This document shows, in pieces, positions 1 through 8,230 of a stretch of DNA of 24,466 nucleotides. Location of the stretch: the NCBI GenBank assembly GCA_029861675.1, contig JAOTYV010000033.1, forward strand, positions 1-24,466. Direction: 5' to 3'. The translations under genes and the position numbers were made by a program. Numbering within the stretch: the first letter of the stretch is position 1; each line of letters starts with the position of its first letter. Source of the DNA: Alphaproteobacteria bacterium (GTDB lineage: Bacteria; Pseudomonadota; Alphaproteobacteria; UBA8366). The notes beneath the pieces were generated by a model, which was not told the origin of the DNA, ran no database searches, and saw nothing but the letters and a program-made list of their open reading frames with translations.

Positions 1-1
1 C

Positions 2-778
2 GACGACAAGGGGTTTCACATAAACGGAAAATGGAGTTTCGCCAGCGGATCGCGGCACGCCACGTGGCTCGGCGGCCATTCCCTGCTGAAGCAGGAGGAT
101 GGGTCGACCATTCCGCGGACCATGTTGTTTCCTGCCGCATCCGTCGACATGATCGACATCTGGGACGTGATCGGGTTGCGCGGCACCGCCAGCGACGCCT
201 ATACGGTGACCGATACCTTCGTTCCGTATGAATTTTCCGTGTCGCGCGACGATCCGGAGGCGCGGCAATATCACGCGCCGCTCTATCATTTTTTCGCCAC
301 CAACATGTATGCGACCGGATTTTCGGGCGTGGCGCTCGGCATTGCCCGGGCGATGCTCGATGCGTTCAAGGAACTGGCAAGCGATAAAACGCCGCGCCGC
401 GCGCGCGAAAGCTTGCGCGAAAACCATGTGATTCAAACCGAAGTCGCGGTATGCGAAGCACGGCTCGGGTCGGCCCGCGCTTTCATGTTGAGCGAACTCG
501 AGGAGATTTGGGACGACGTCGTCGCAAATGACCGGCTGACCATTGAATCGCGCATGCGAATCCGGCTCGCCTCGACCTACACGATCCATGAGGCGAAGGC
601 GGTGGTCAATACGGTTTATGATTCCGCCGGCGCTACCGCGATTTTCCGGAGCAGCCCGTTCGAACGGCGCTATCGCGACCTCCATACGGTGGCGCAACAG
701 ATTCAGGGGCGCAAAGACCATTTTCAGACGGTCGGCGGCTTCATGCTTGGGCTGCCGCCGGATACCTCGGGGCTGTAA
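2..778 (+). CDS. Acyl-CoA dehydrogenase-fold flavoprotein (flavin-dependent monooxygenase type), 3' part
   Basis: The reading frame is open from the first bases of the window, so the N-terminal part lies outside and only the last 258 residues are seen. An internal ATG at 122 is not the start, because the same frame codes sensibly upstream of it. The segment WSFASGSRHATW near the beginning is typical of the middle domain of the HpaH/HsaA/DszC group, acyl-CoA dehydrogenase-fold proteins that use reduced flavin to hydroxylate or desulfurise aromatic substrates. The following helical part (about residues 85-255) fits the C-terminal acyl-CoA dehydrogenase domain, ending in HTVAQQIQGRKDHFQ and a glycine-rich tail. 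The substrate cannot be told from this fragment, and a true acyl-CoA dehydrogenase remains possible. No flavin reductase gene is visible beside it. The family is fairly certain, the monooxygenase subtype is an inference. Confidence 0.8.
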   Translation, partial: DDKGFHINGKWSFASGSRHATWLGGHSLLKQEDGSTIPRTMLFPAASVDMIDIWDVIGLRGTASDAYTVTDTFVPYEFSVSRDDPEARQYHAPLYHFFATNMYATGFSGVALGIARAMLDAFKELASDKTPRRARESLRENHVIQTEVAVCEARLGSARAFMLSELEEIWDDVVANDRLTIESRMRIRLASTYTIHEAKAVVNTVYDSAGATAIFRSSPFERRYRDLHTVAQQIQGRKDHFQTVGGFMLGLPPDTSGL

Positions 779-883
779 ATCGATCTCTCTTATCGATTGA
801 AATTTGTTGCATAGAATACAGTCTGAACCTGCAGTCCAATTTGCGAATCATTTTGGTTCGTTTGATGGGTTTGTTGCCGGAAT

Positions 884-947
884 ACAGCACAAATCCCACC
901 TTTAAATTCATAACCATCTGTAATATATAACTTAAATACTGTGCTGT
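884..947. repeat. Spaced inverted repeat upstream of the zinc-ribbon orphan
   Basis: ACAGCACA (884-891) and TGTGCTGT (940-947) are perfect 8-base inverted copies separated by 48 bases of AT-rich sequence, in the 231-bp gap between the flavoprotein gene and the gene at 1010. This could be a pair of operator half-sites or an mRNA stem. No convincing -35/-10 pair was found beside it. Function unknown. Confidence 0.35.
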
Positions 948-1009
948 CCGTCACTGACCGGGAATGGCGGGATGCGTATTCTCGCGCAATTCGGGTTCGG
1001 AGAGTACTT

Positions 1010-1384
1010 ATGCTTCAGATCAGATTTGCCACGTCAGATTTTCTTTGCGACGACGCTGCCTGTACCGCGTGTCACGTGCCGGACGACACCTGGGGCGAGG
1101 TGCTGGGACATTACCGCTGCCAGTGCTGTGGTGAGCTCGATCCGAAGCTTTTCATGATCCATCAGGATTTGTGGCAAAAGGTGACCGGCGGCAAGATCGA
1201 CCTGTTGCTGTGCTGGCGCTGCACCGAATCCCAGTTGGGCCGCTCCATCGCACCCAACGATTTGACCGATTGCATGCTCAATTGCGTTGAACATCCGGAC
1301 ATGATGGTGGTCGACGGGAACGGCTTCGAGGAGTTCGCCGGCGGACAAGGCGGAAACTGGTCCGAAGCGGTTTTTTCTGCCTGA
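1010..1384 (+). CDS. Cysteine-rich zinc-ribbon-like protein, function unknown
   Basis: A 124-residue protein with ten cysteines. The central part has CQCCGELD (Cys37, 39, 40) followed about 28 residues later by LLLCWRCTESQLGRSI (Cys68, 71). Paired cysteines flanking a tryptophan-containing helix and ending in C..C.E..LGR look like a small zinc-binding domain found in many uncharacterised bacterial and phage proteins. An additional Cys13/18/21-His22 group lies near the N terminus. The ATG at 1010 is chosen because GGAGAG lies 6 bases upstream; a GTG at 941 in the same frame would add 23 residues but has no such site. It has no signal peptide, so it is probably cytoplasmic. It stands alone between a + strand flavoprotein gene and a convergent hydrolase gene. 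No function is assigned. Confidence 0.7.
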   Translation: MLQIRFATSDFLCDDAACTACHVPDDTWGEVLGHYRCQCCGELDPKLFMIHQDLWQKVTGGKIDLLLCWRCTESQLGRSIAPNDLTDCMLNCVEHPDMMVVDGNGFEEFAGGQGGNWSEAVFSA

Positions 1385-1493
1385 TCTGTTGCTACGCCGG
1401 GTGTAACGGCGCCGAGACGGTGCTCCGCAGCCTATCCGAACATATTTGACGAACGATTGATCGCGCCGTCCCGCGGCCATGGGGCGATCGCGC

Positions 1494-2348
1494 CTATTGC
1501 GCGGCGCAGCCCAGGCCCCGGAGGTATTCGATCAGGCGGTCCTGGTTCTTTTTCGTCCGGAATGCGGCAATGTGCGCGGCCCCGGGGATCCGCCAGAGTG
1601 TCTTCGGCGTGCGCGCCGCATCATACAGCGCCTTTGCATGGTGCGGCGGGATAATGCCATCCGCCAGCCCGTGCACGACCAGAACGGGCAGCGGGCTGAG
1701 CCGGCCGATCGCTTGCAGCGGCTTGTAATCGTCGTCGACCGTATAGGACAGCGGCCATTGCAGCGGCCAGGTCAGCCATGAAGACGCCAGTTTGTCGCGC
1801 ACGATCGCCCGGTAGCCTGAAAACGCGCCTTCGATGATCAGCCCGCGCAATTGATCCTTATGGGCCGAGCGGGCCACCGCGGTGACCGCCAGCGCCCCGC
1901 CGAGGCTTTGGCCGAACACGACGATGCGGCCCGGATCGGAATTTCCCCGGTCCAACGCCACTTTCAGCGCCGCGTCGAAATCGCGGTGCAGCCCGTCGAG
2001 ATCCGGGGTTCCTTCGGACCGGCCGTAGCCGCGGTAATCGAACAGAAAGACATTCACGCCGCGCGCCGGGAGCCACCACACGCTGCCGAGATGGGTACTG
2101 ATGTTCTCGGCGTTGCCGTGCAGGAACAGCACGGTACAGGTCGGTTCCCGCGCGGCTTGTGGGTCGGCCGGCAGGTACCAGCCATGCAGCCGCACCCCGT
2201 CGCTCGCGGCGAAGCGCACCTCCTTATAGGCGAGACCGGCGCGGTCCGGCGTGAGCAGCAATTCCTGCTGTGGATAGAAGAACAGCCCGCCGCACGCGGC
2301 AAGCGCGAGGGCGGGCAACAGAATCAGCAGCTTGAACAGAGAATGCAT
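1494..2348 (-). CDS. Alpha/beta hydrolase lipoprotein (Bem46/ABHD13-like)
   Basis: A 284-residue serine hydrolase. The first 19 residues are a lipoprotein signal with lipobox LAAC (Cys19), so the enzyme is probably tethered to a membrane facing the periplasm. The alpha/beta hydrolase core shows HGNAEN (oxyanion region), DYRGYGRSEG, the nucleophile elbow GQSLGG, the acid in HGLADGIIP and the histidine in GAAHIAAF, so the catalytic triad looks complete. This arrangement is that of the Bem46/YfhR group, whose natural substrates are mostly unknown. The ATG at 2348 is chosen because it begins the signal peptide. A longer open frame to 2663 runs back inside the DUF4105 gene and is not coding. The gene begins 2 bases after the stop of the DUF4105 gene, so the two are very likely co-transcribed and translationally coupled. 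Confidence 0.85.
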   Translation of the reverse strand: MHSLFKLLILLPALALAACGGLFFYPQQELLLTPDRAGLAYKEVRFAASDGVRLHGWYLPADPQAAREPTCTVLFLHGNAENISTHLGSVWWLPARGVNVFLFDYRGYGRSEGTPDLDGLHRDFDAALKVALDRGNSDPGRIVVFGQSLGGALAVTAVARSAHKDQLRGLIIEGAFSGYRAIVRDKLASSWLTWPLQWPLSYTVDDDYKPLQAIGRLSPLPVLVVHGLADGIIPPHHAKALYDAARTPKTLWRIPGAAHIAAFRTKKNQDRLIEYLRGLGCAAQ

Positions 2349-2350
2349 TG

Positions 2351-4267
2351 TCAGAAATAAAAGCGCAGCGCGGCGCGAAGTTCCAGGAAGGGGTCGTCGG
2401 CATCGCCCTTTACGCCTGTTTCGGTCCGCACGGCGAGCCAGCGGGTTACGGAGAAGCTTTGTTCCAGCCCCGCTTCCAAAGAGTCCTTCGTCGAAGCGTC
2501 GAGGGCGAAACCGTATCGGCCCTGCAAATGAAGCGCCCACCAGGATTTCGGATAATACAGCAGCCCGAGGCTCGGCCCGAGATCGACCAGCACCTTGTTC
2601 GGCAGGTCGGCGGCGCCGGTAATCCTGCCCTCGGCGAATCCCGACAGGATAGCGTTGTCCCACGGCGCATAGCTGAGCCCGCCGCCGCCGCCGGCAAAGC
2701 CGGCAAAGTCGCCATTGGCGGCGCCGCTCCGACGGAACCGCTCGACCCCGGTATCGAACCGGAATGAAAATGGCTTGAAGAACTGGTTGCGCGGCGTCAG
2801 CGATTGAATTTCCAGCACCGTGAGCGATTCGAGATTGACCGTGTGCTTGTCCTTGAAATAGCGCAGCCGCAGATCCAGGAAACTGATCTGCGTGCCGGGG
2901 ACAAAGCCGCCTTGCGGGTCCAGCAGGTCGTGATAGGCCGGGCGCAGCCGCAATTCGACGAACGCCCGGTCATCGTCGGTGACACCGCCGCCCATGGCGA
3001 TCATCGCAGAATCATGGCCCTGGTCGGGGCGGGTTTTCGGTGTCGGTACCGGTGTCGCGTCAGCGTCGACCGGGATTTGGCTGCGGGCGCGCAGCAGGGC
3101 CAACGAGCGCTGGGCGGCGGTGTCGCGGTTTTCGTCGCGTTCGCGATAGCGGTGCCGCAGGTACTCATAGGCGAGTTCGAGCAATGCCGCCCTGCGCGGT
3201 GGCGCCAGGGCCGCGATTGCCGGATCCTCCGGCGTGATTTCGCCTAGTGCCAAGCGGTAGGCGAGGTCCCGCTGCGATCCATCGAGCAGGCTGAGCCGGT
3301 GGTCGATACCGGCGCGGGCCGACGGGCGGTAGATCGCGCGCTTGAGGAGACCGGTTTGCGCCACCACCGTTCGTACCGTATCGGCCGGAATGGCCCACAG
3401 TTTGAATTTGTCCGTGAGGTCGAGCGATGGCCGCGCCACTTCCAACAAAGACAGCAATTGATAGGAGCAGTTTTCGTCGAAGAAAAAATATTCGGCGTGT
3501 TGCCGGCCCATTTCCCAGACATGCATCAGCAGACGCCGGATTTCGGCCTGTGTCAGGTTTAGTTGATATTCCCAGATATCACGGCTCTCCAGGTCGCTGT
3601 ATTCCTTCACCTTCTCGTAATAGGGCATGATCGAGTAGGTGCCGGGATAACCGCCGACGAGGCCTTTGATGGCGAATATCATGCCGTTCTCGTCGCCGGT
3701 GACCGCGCCGTAATTGATGGCGTAAGAGTGCAGCCGCGCGCGTTCGCCCTGACCGCGCCGGTCTATGCGCAGCAGTGTGTGCCCGAACATCGAAGACGGC
3801 TGGTTCAGATAGGCGGCCGGAAAGATCAACGTGACCTGTATAGGATCGATCGCCGCGTACCATTCGTCGAATTCCCGGCAGGATCGCTCCGGCAGGCGTG
3901 CCGAGTCGAAGCCGAGCATCGATTTGAGCCAATGATAGCGCGCGATGAATATGCATTGGGGATGGCGAATTTCCGGCTTTGCCGGCGCCGGCGCGAAGAA
4001 TTGCCGCAGGGTCGCGACCAATTCAGCGCGGGGGTCGTTCTTGCCGTCTTGGGCGAGGAAAAATCCCGGGCTGTCGATGACGCTGACCCAGCCGGGTGTC
4101 AGAACGCGGGGCAGGTAGTGCCCCAGGGTCAGCCATTGATCGTGTTCGGCGAGATTGAGCTGCCGCGCCCTGTCGATCAATTCATTCGCGTAGCGCGACT
4201 CCTGTGCGCCGGCGGGGAGCGCCGAAAAGACCAAGCAGAATAGAAGTACCCCCGCGGCAGTACGCAC
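2351..4267 (-). CDS. DUF4105 (Lnb N-terminal-like) envelope protein
   Basis: A 638-residue protein. From a GTG start at 4267 it begins with a classical signal peptide (MRTAAGVLLFCLVFSALPAGA, cut before QES), with GGGG a few bases upstream. A TTG at 4282 in the same frame would add five residues and is a weaker start. The middle part (about residues 130-300) carries hallmarks of DUF4105: FPAAYLNQPSSMFGHTLLRI, HSYAINYGA, a glycine-rich GLVGGYPG, and FFFDENCSYQLLSLLEVARP. Its Cys and His are suggestive of a cysteine-peptidase-like fold, and the family is related to the N-terminal domain of lacto-N-biosidase Lnb. The C-terminal 230 residues are rich in alternating aromatic and glycine strands ending in LRAALRFYF, which looks like an outer-membrane beta-structure with a terminal aromatic. 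It is followed after 2 bases by the hydrolase lipoprotein. Function is unknown. Confidence 0.85.
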   Translation of the reverse strand: MRTAAGVLLFCLVFSALPAGAQESRYANELIDRARQLNLAEHDQWLTLGHYLPRVLTPGWVSVIDSPGFFLAQDGKNDPRAELVATLRQFFAPAPAKPEIRHPQCIFIARYHWLKSMLGFDSARLPERSCREFDEWYAAIDPIQVTLIFPAAYLNQPSSMFGHTLLRIDRRGQGERARLHSYAINYGAVTGDENGMIFAIKGLVGGYPGTYSIMPYYEKVKEYSDLESRDIWEYQLNLTQAEIRRLLMHVWEMGRQHAEYFFFDENCSYQLLSLLEVARPSLDLTDKFKLWAIPADTVRTVVAQTGLLKRAIYRPSARAGIDHRLSLLDGSQRDLAYRLALGEITPEDPAIAALAPPRRAALLELAYEYLRHRYRERDENRDTAAQRSLALLRARSQIPVDADATPVPTPKTRPDQGHDSAMIAMGGGVTDDDRAFVELRLRPAYHDLLDPQGGFVPGTQISFLDLRLRYFKDKHTVNLESLTVLEIQSLTPRNQFFKPFSFRFDTGVERFRRSGAANGDFAGFAGGGGGLSYAPWDNAILSGFAEGRITGAADLPNKVLVDLGPSLGLLYYPKSWWALHLQGRYGFALDASTKDSLEAGLEQSFSVTRWLAVRTETGVKGDADDPFLELRAALRFYF

Positions 4268-4403
4268 CGCAAACCCCAACAACCAAAAAGATCAGCATCC
4301 GGCCAGTGACCCGACCGAATGCCGTCGTTTGAATATGAAAGACGGAAACGCGGCCGGCAAGCGGGAATCGGTTCGCGCAGCGCCGGCCACGGCTCCGGAA
4401 GGC

Positions 4404-4895
4404 TTATACGCCGGCGTAGCGGCTCAGCATCTTGTCTTGCGACATCACGCCATACCAGGCTTTCAGGACCGAGTCGGCCGTGACGTTCTCGGACGGGAAG
4501 ATCGTCCCAAAGTTGCGCTGCGACGTGCGATAAAAGGCGGGCTTGTGCATTTCATCGATGCCCATAAGCGCAGCAAGCGACTCGAGACTCTCGCCCTGAC
4601 CGCGCGCGGCGTCGCGGGCCAGCTTGTCGATGTTCGAGCCGGTAAAGGCGGCAACGCGCTTCGGAGGATCGACCACGCCGTTCTTCGTGCAGCCGCTGGT
4701 GCCGGTCGAAATGGCGAAGGTCTGGTTGCCCGACGAACCGTTTGTCGTAACGGCCATGACTTGCGGCGCCAGGCCGGTCTGGCCCTTGAACGCAACAGTC
4801 CCGAGCCCGCAGCCCGAGTTATTCTTGTTTTCCGCTTGCGCCGCGCCGGCAGCCATAAGAGCAACCGCCGCAACGGCGATGAGTGCATGTTTCAT
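4404..4895 (-). CDS. DUF3015 family exported protein
   Basis: A 163-residue protein with a cleavable signal peptide (cut after AAQA, residue 21). The mature part begins with GCGLGTVAFKGQTG, then VMAVTTNGSSGNQTFAISTG followed by SGC, which is the recognisable core of DUF3015. The two cysteines may form a periplasmic disulfide. The C-terminal half contains GESLESLAALMGI and a short helical tail. The ATG at 4895 is chosen because a GGAGAG/GAAG ribosome-binding region lies just upstream and it starts the signal peptide; an upstream in-frame codon at 4943 would add 16 residues across the promoter. A 16-base perfect palindrome sits 43 bases upstream of the start. The role of this family is not known. 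Likely periplasmic. Confidence 0.88.
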   Translation of the reverse strand: MKHALIAVAAVALMAAGAAQAENKNNSGCGLGTVAFKGQTGLAPQVMAVTTNGSSGNQTFAISTGTSGCTKNGVVDPPKRVAAFTGSNIDKLARDAARGQGESLESLAALMGIDEMHKPAFYRTSQRNFGTIFPSENVTADSVLKAWYGVMSQDKMLSRYAGV

Positions 4896-4937
4896 TTCTT
4901 CAACTCTCCAGTGTGGGAATATAATATCGGAGCTATA

Positions 4938-4953
4938 CCACAATATATTGTGG
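4938..4953. promoter_or_regulatory. Perfect 16-bp palindrome, candidate operator
   Basis: CCACAATATATTGTGG is a perfect palindrome 43 bases upstream of the DUF3015 start, in the 186-bp gap between that gene and the end of the RND gene. Its inner 12 bases CACAATATATTG recur exactly at 19189-19200 upstream of the GcrA-like gene, in the same orientation relative to the downstream gene. Its AT-rich core stands out against the GC-rich surroundings. It is a candidate site for a dimeric repressor or activator; the regulator is unknown. Confidence 0.45.
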
Positions 4954-5081
4954 ATTGAAGCGGAAACTTACACCCATATGTAGTGATAAATGCGCAACAT
5001 GGTTAATTTTTGGCCATCTGCCCGATAACGAATTGAACCGCCAAAAAAAGTCACGCTCCGCCGACTGCGAGACGCCGAAAC

Positions 5082-8000
5082 TTAGGCACTCTGCTCGGCA
5101 GGCGAGTCCGGTGGCGCCGCCGCTGATACTGCGTTGCGAGTCGAAATCCGAAACAGCAACGTGTACATCACGGGCACGAATCCGAGGGTAAAGACGGTGC
5201 CGACGACCAGTCCGAAGGCAATCACGCTGGCCATGCCGTAAAAAAGCGCGCCGCCGAACAGGATCAGCGGGACAAGCCCGAGCACGGTTGTCAGCGTGGT
5301 CATGAGAATCGGGCGCAGGCGCGCGAGGCAGGCGGTGATAACCGCATCGAGCGGGTTGCGGCCGGATTGCTGCTCGGTCTCGATTCGGTCGATCAGCACG
5401 ATGCCATTGTTGATCAAAATGCCCGCAAGGCTGAAGAACCCGAGCAAGACCATGAAGCCGTATGGCGCCTGCATGATGACCAAGCCAAGCGTGCCGCCGA
5501 TCAGGATCAGCGGGATCGTCGCCAAGATGATTCCGCCCTTGCGGAACGAGTTGAACTGTCCAACCAGCAGGATGATGATCCCGGCGAGCGCCAGCGGCAA
5601 GAGGCCAAACAGCTTTTCGTTCGCCTCCGCCTGATCCTCGACTTCGCCGCCGATTTCCCAGCGATGGCCGTCGGGAAGGTCGAGGCCGTCGAGCGTGGGT
5701 CGAATCGCGTCGAGCAATTTCGGCGCCGATATCGTCGGGTTGCGGGCTTCGACCGTCAGGGTGCGTTGCTGGTCGCGCCGCTCGATCCGGCTGAAGCGCC
5801 ATTCGGGCCTGACGGTCGCCACCTGATCGAGACTGACGAACTTGTTTGTCGCCGAGGAATAGACTTGCACCCGCTGGATGCTGGCGAGCGAGAAGCGCAT
5901 GTCGTCCTCGCCCCGCAGCACGATCGGGATGACCTTGTCGCCCTCGCGGAACCCGCTGATTTCCACCCCGGAGAAGATGGCGTTAAGCGACGCCGCCACA
6001 TCCTGGGATGAAACGCCCGCCCGCCGGGCGCGCGCCTGATCGACGTCGACGATCAGCTTCAGAACCTTATTCTCCTAATCTTGTTTGATGCCGACGGTGC
6101 CGGTGACGGCGTGAAAGGCATCGATGAGTTTTTGCGCGCGGCCGGAGAGAATTTTGCCATCGGGGCCGACCAGGCGGATTGCCACGACGCCGGGTTCCGT
6201 CGCGCCGAACCACATGCGTTTCGCGTCGGCGCGCGCCGCCGGCAGGGAATCGTCCAGGAAGTCGTTGATTCGCTGAATGACTTTACCGACATCCTTGACG
6301 GACCGGGTGTTGACGAGCGCGAATGCGCGATGGGGATCCGGATCGACCGGCGAAAGCGCCAGGAAGAAACGCGGTCCGCCATAGCCGACATAGGCGACAT
6401 GGCTGGTGATCTCGGGATTCGATTTCTTGTCGGCCAACCAGGCGGTCAGCTTGCGCAATTCGCGCTGGGTTTCGCGCACATCCGTACCCGCCTCGAAGTC
6501 GAGATAGACGAGAAGCTGGTTGCGGTCGCCGAGCGGGAACAATTCGGTTTTGACGGTCCCCAGCAATTGCACGGCCAGGATCAGCAGGACGATCAACGCG
6601 CCGATGACGCTCAACCGCCACTGCAGCATCAGGCCGAGCAGCCGACGATAGCCGCGATACATGATTCCATCATAGCGCGCGGGGGCCGGACCGGCATCGG
6701 TCTCGCTGGATTGCGGTTTGACCTTCATGAACCAGGCGCACATGGCCGGCGTCATCGTCATCGACAGCAGCCAGGAGCCGAGCAGCAGGATCGCCACCAC
6801 CTGGGCCAGCGAACGGACGTAGTCGCCCGCATTGCCTTCGGTCAACAGCATCGGCAGGAATGCGAAGATTGTCGTCAAGGACGATGTCAGCAGGGGGATG
6901 GCAAGGGACTGCGCCGACTCCGCTGACGCGCGCATTCGCTCGGCGCCGCGCTCCATCCGCACCCGGACGTCCTCGGCGACCACGATGCCGTTATCGACCA
7001 GCATCCCCAGCGCGATAATCATGGCGGCGATCGACATCCGTTGCAGCTCGACGTCGAAAAAGCGCATGACGATGATGCCGAGCAGCATGGTGAGCGGAAC
7101 GAACGAGCCGACGATGAGGCCGGTCCTCACCCCGAGGAACACCATTACCACGGACAGCACGATCCCCAGGGTCTGATAGACGTTCGAGACCGCGCCGGCG
7201 ACTGCTTCTTCGATCAACTCCGGTTGAAAGGTCGCATAGTCGAGGACATAGCCGATCGGGAGGCTCTGCTCGATCTCGTGAAGCAGCGCCGTCAATCGAT
7301 TGCCGAAGGCGATATTGTTGGTGCCTTCGATGGTCGATACGGACAGGATGATGGCGGGCTTGTCGTTGTAAAACGATGGAAACCGGGGCGGGTCGGCATA
7401 GGTTCGGCGAATGGTGACCACTTCGTCGAGCCGCAGTACCCGGTCGGTATCGGGAATTCGAAAGACGACCGCGCCGATTTCCTCGACCCGGCGGAGATTG
7501 CCCGACGGCTCCAGCGTCACCGTCCTGCCGCCGGCGACAATGTCGCCGCCGGGCTCGATGATGTTCTGCTGCGCCAGCGCCCCGAAGATTTCCTGCGGCG
7601 ACACTCCCAGTTCGGCGAGCTTCGCTGGATTGACCTCAAGATAGATTCGTTCCTCTTGGACGCCAAGAATATCGATTTTTTTTCGCCCTTCAGAGCGTAC
7701 AGGCGGTCGCGCGTATCGCGGGCGACATCGCGCATTTCGGCAAGCGAAAACCCGTCCGACCACAGCGCGAACGTGGCGATCGCGGTCAGACCCTCCTCGT
7801 CGTTGACGGTCGGCCCCTGGGTATCCTTCGGCAGGTCCGGCTTGACGTCCTGCGCCTTGTTGCGAATTTTTTGAAAAACAGGCGCAAGATCATCGATCTC
7901 TTCGCGGATCTTCAACTCCAGTTTTGTCGAGCCGGTCTTGGAAATGGAGTTGATCTCGTCGATCTCGGCAATCTCCCGCATCGCCGCTTCCAGCGGCACG

Positions 8001-8191
8001 GTGATCAGGTCTTCGACACGTTCGGTCGGCATGCCGGGATAGGACGCGGTGACGCTGGCCGAGCGGATCTGGATGCTCGGATCCTCCGCGCTCGGGTAGG
8101 CGAGATAGGTCGTGATGCCCAGCACCACGATCACCAGGATCGCCATGATGGTGATGCGTGAATTGTCGATGGCGAGTTTTGCAAGGTTCAT
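5082..8191 (-). pseudogene. RND efflux pump inner-membrane subunit, disrupted by a frameshift and an amber codon
   Basis: The whole stretch encodes one RND permease of about 1036 residues, close to the family's usual length, but in pieces. Residues 1-172 are in frame from 8191 (MNLAKLAIDNSRITIMAIL start, first transmembrane helix, TASYPGMPTERVEDLIT). At the A8 run (7676-7683) the frame must move back one base to continue as KKIDILGVQEERIYLEV. Read straight, translation stops at 7517 after 224 residues. The second part runs to 6075, where GAT TAG GAG stands in place of GAT TGG GAG (Trp706 to amber). The third part, in the same frame, runs to 5082. The proton-relay helix LGMLVDNGIVVAED is intact, and no other damage is seen. 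TAG is a normal stop elsewhere in the window, so reassignment is unlikely. The partner adaptor gene just upstream is intact. Recent inactivation is most likely; sequencing error at the A run, or programmed frameshifting, cannot be excluded. Confidence 0.85.
7654..7683 (-). promoter_or_regulatory. Possible -1 frameshift signal: A AAA AAA slippery run plus hairpin
   Basis: On the minus strand, frame zero reads GAA AAA AAA TCG at codons 170-173, i.e. a canonical A AAA AAA heptamer. Seven bases after the run comes TCTTGG-CGT-CCAAGA, a six-pair stem with a three-base loop. A one-base backward slip here restores the conserved sequence KKIDILG. The layout matches known -1 recoding sites, but the stem bases also code conserved residues, so it may be chance. 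It could equally be a homopolymer error or a real deletion. Confidence 0.3.
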
Positions 8192-8230
8192 GGGGACGGT
8201 CTCTCGCGAGTCAGGGGGCGGGGGCTTTGG

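Noticed and set aside
122..778. ATG at 122 as the start of the first gene
   Set aside because: The frame codes family-typical sequence (WSFASGSRHATW) upstream to the window edge, so the true start is outside.
941..1009. GTG at 941 as the start of the zinc-ribbon orphan
   Set aside because: No ribosome-binding site; GGAGAG precedes the ATG at 1010.
2349..2663. Extension of the hydrolase frame back to 2663
   Set aside because: It lies inside the DUF4105 coding region in another frame; the lipoprotein signal peptide begins at 2348.
6075..6077. TAG as a recoded sense codon
   Set aside because: TAG is used as an ordinary stop in other genes here (hydrolase at 1494, yfgM-like gene at 22625), so a nonsense mutation is simpler.
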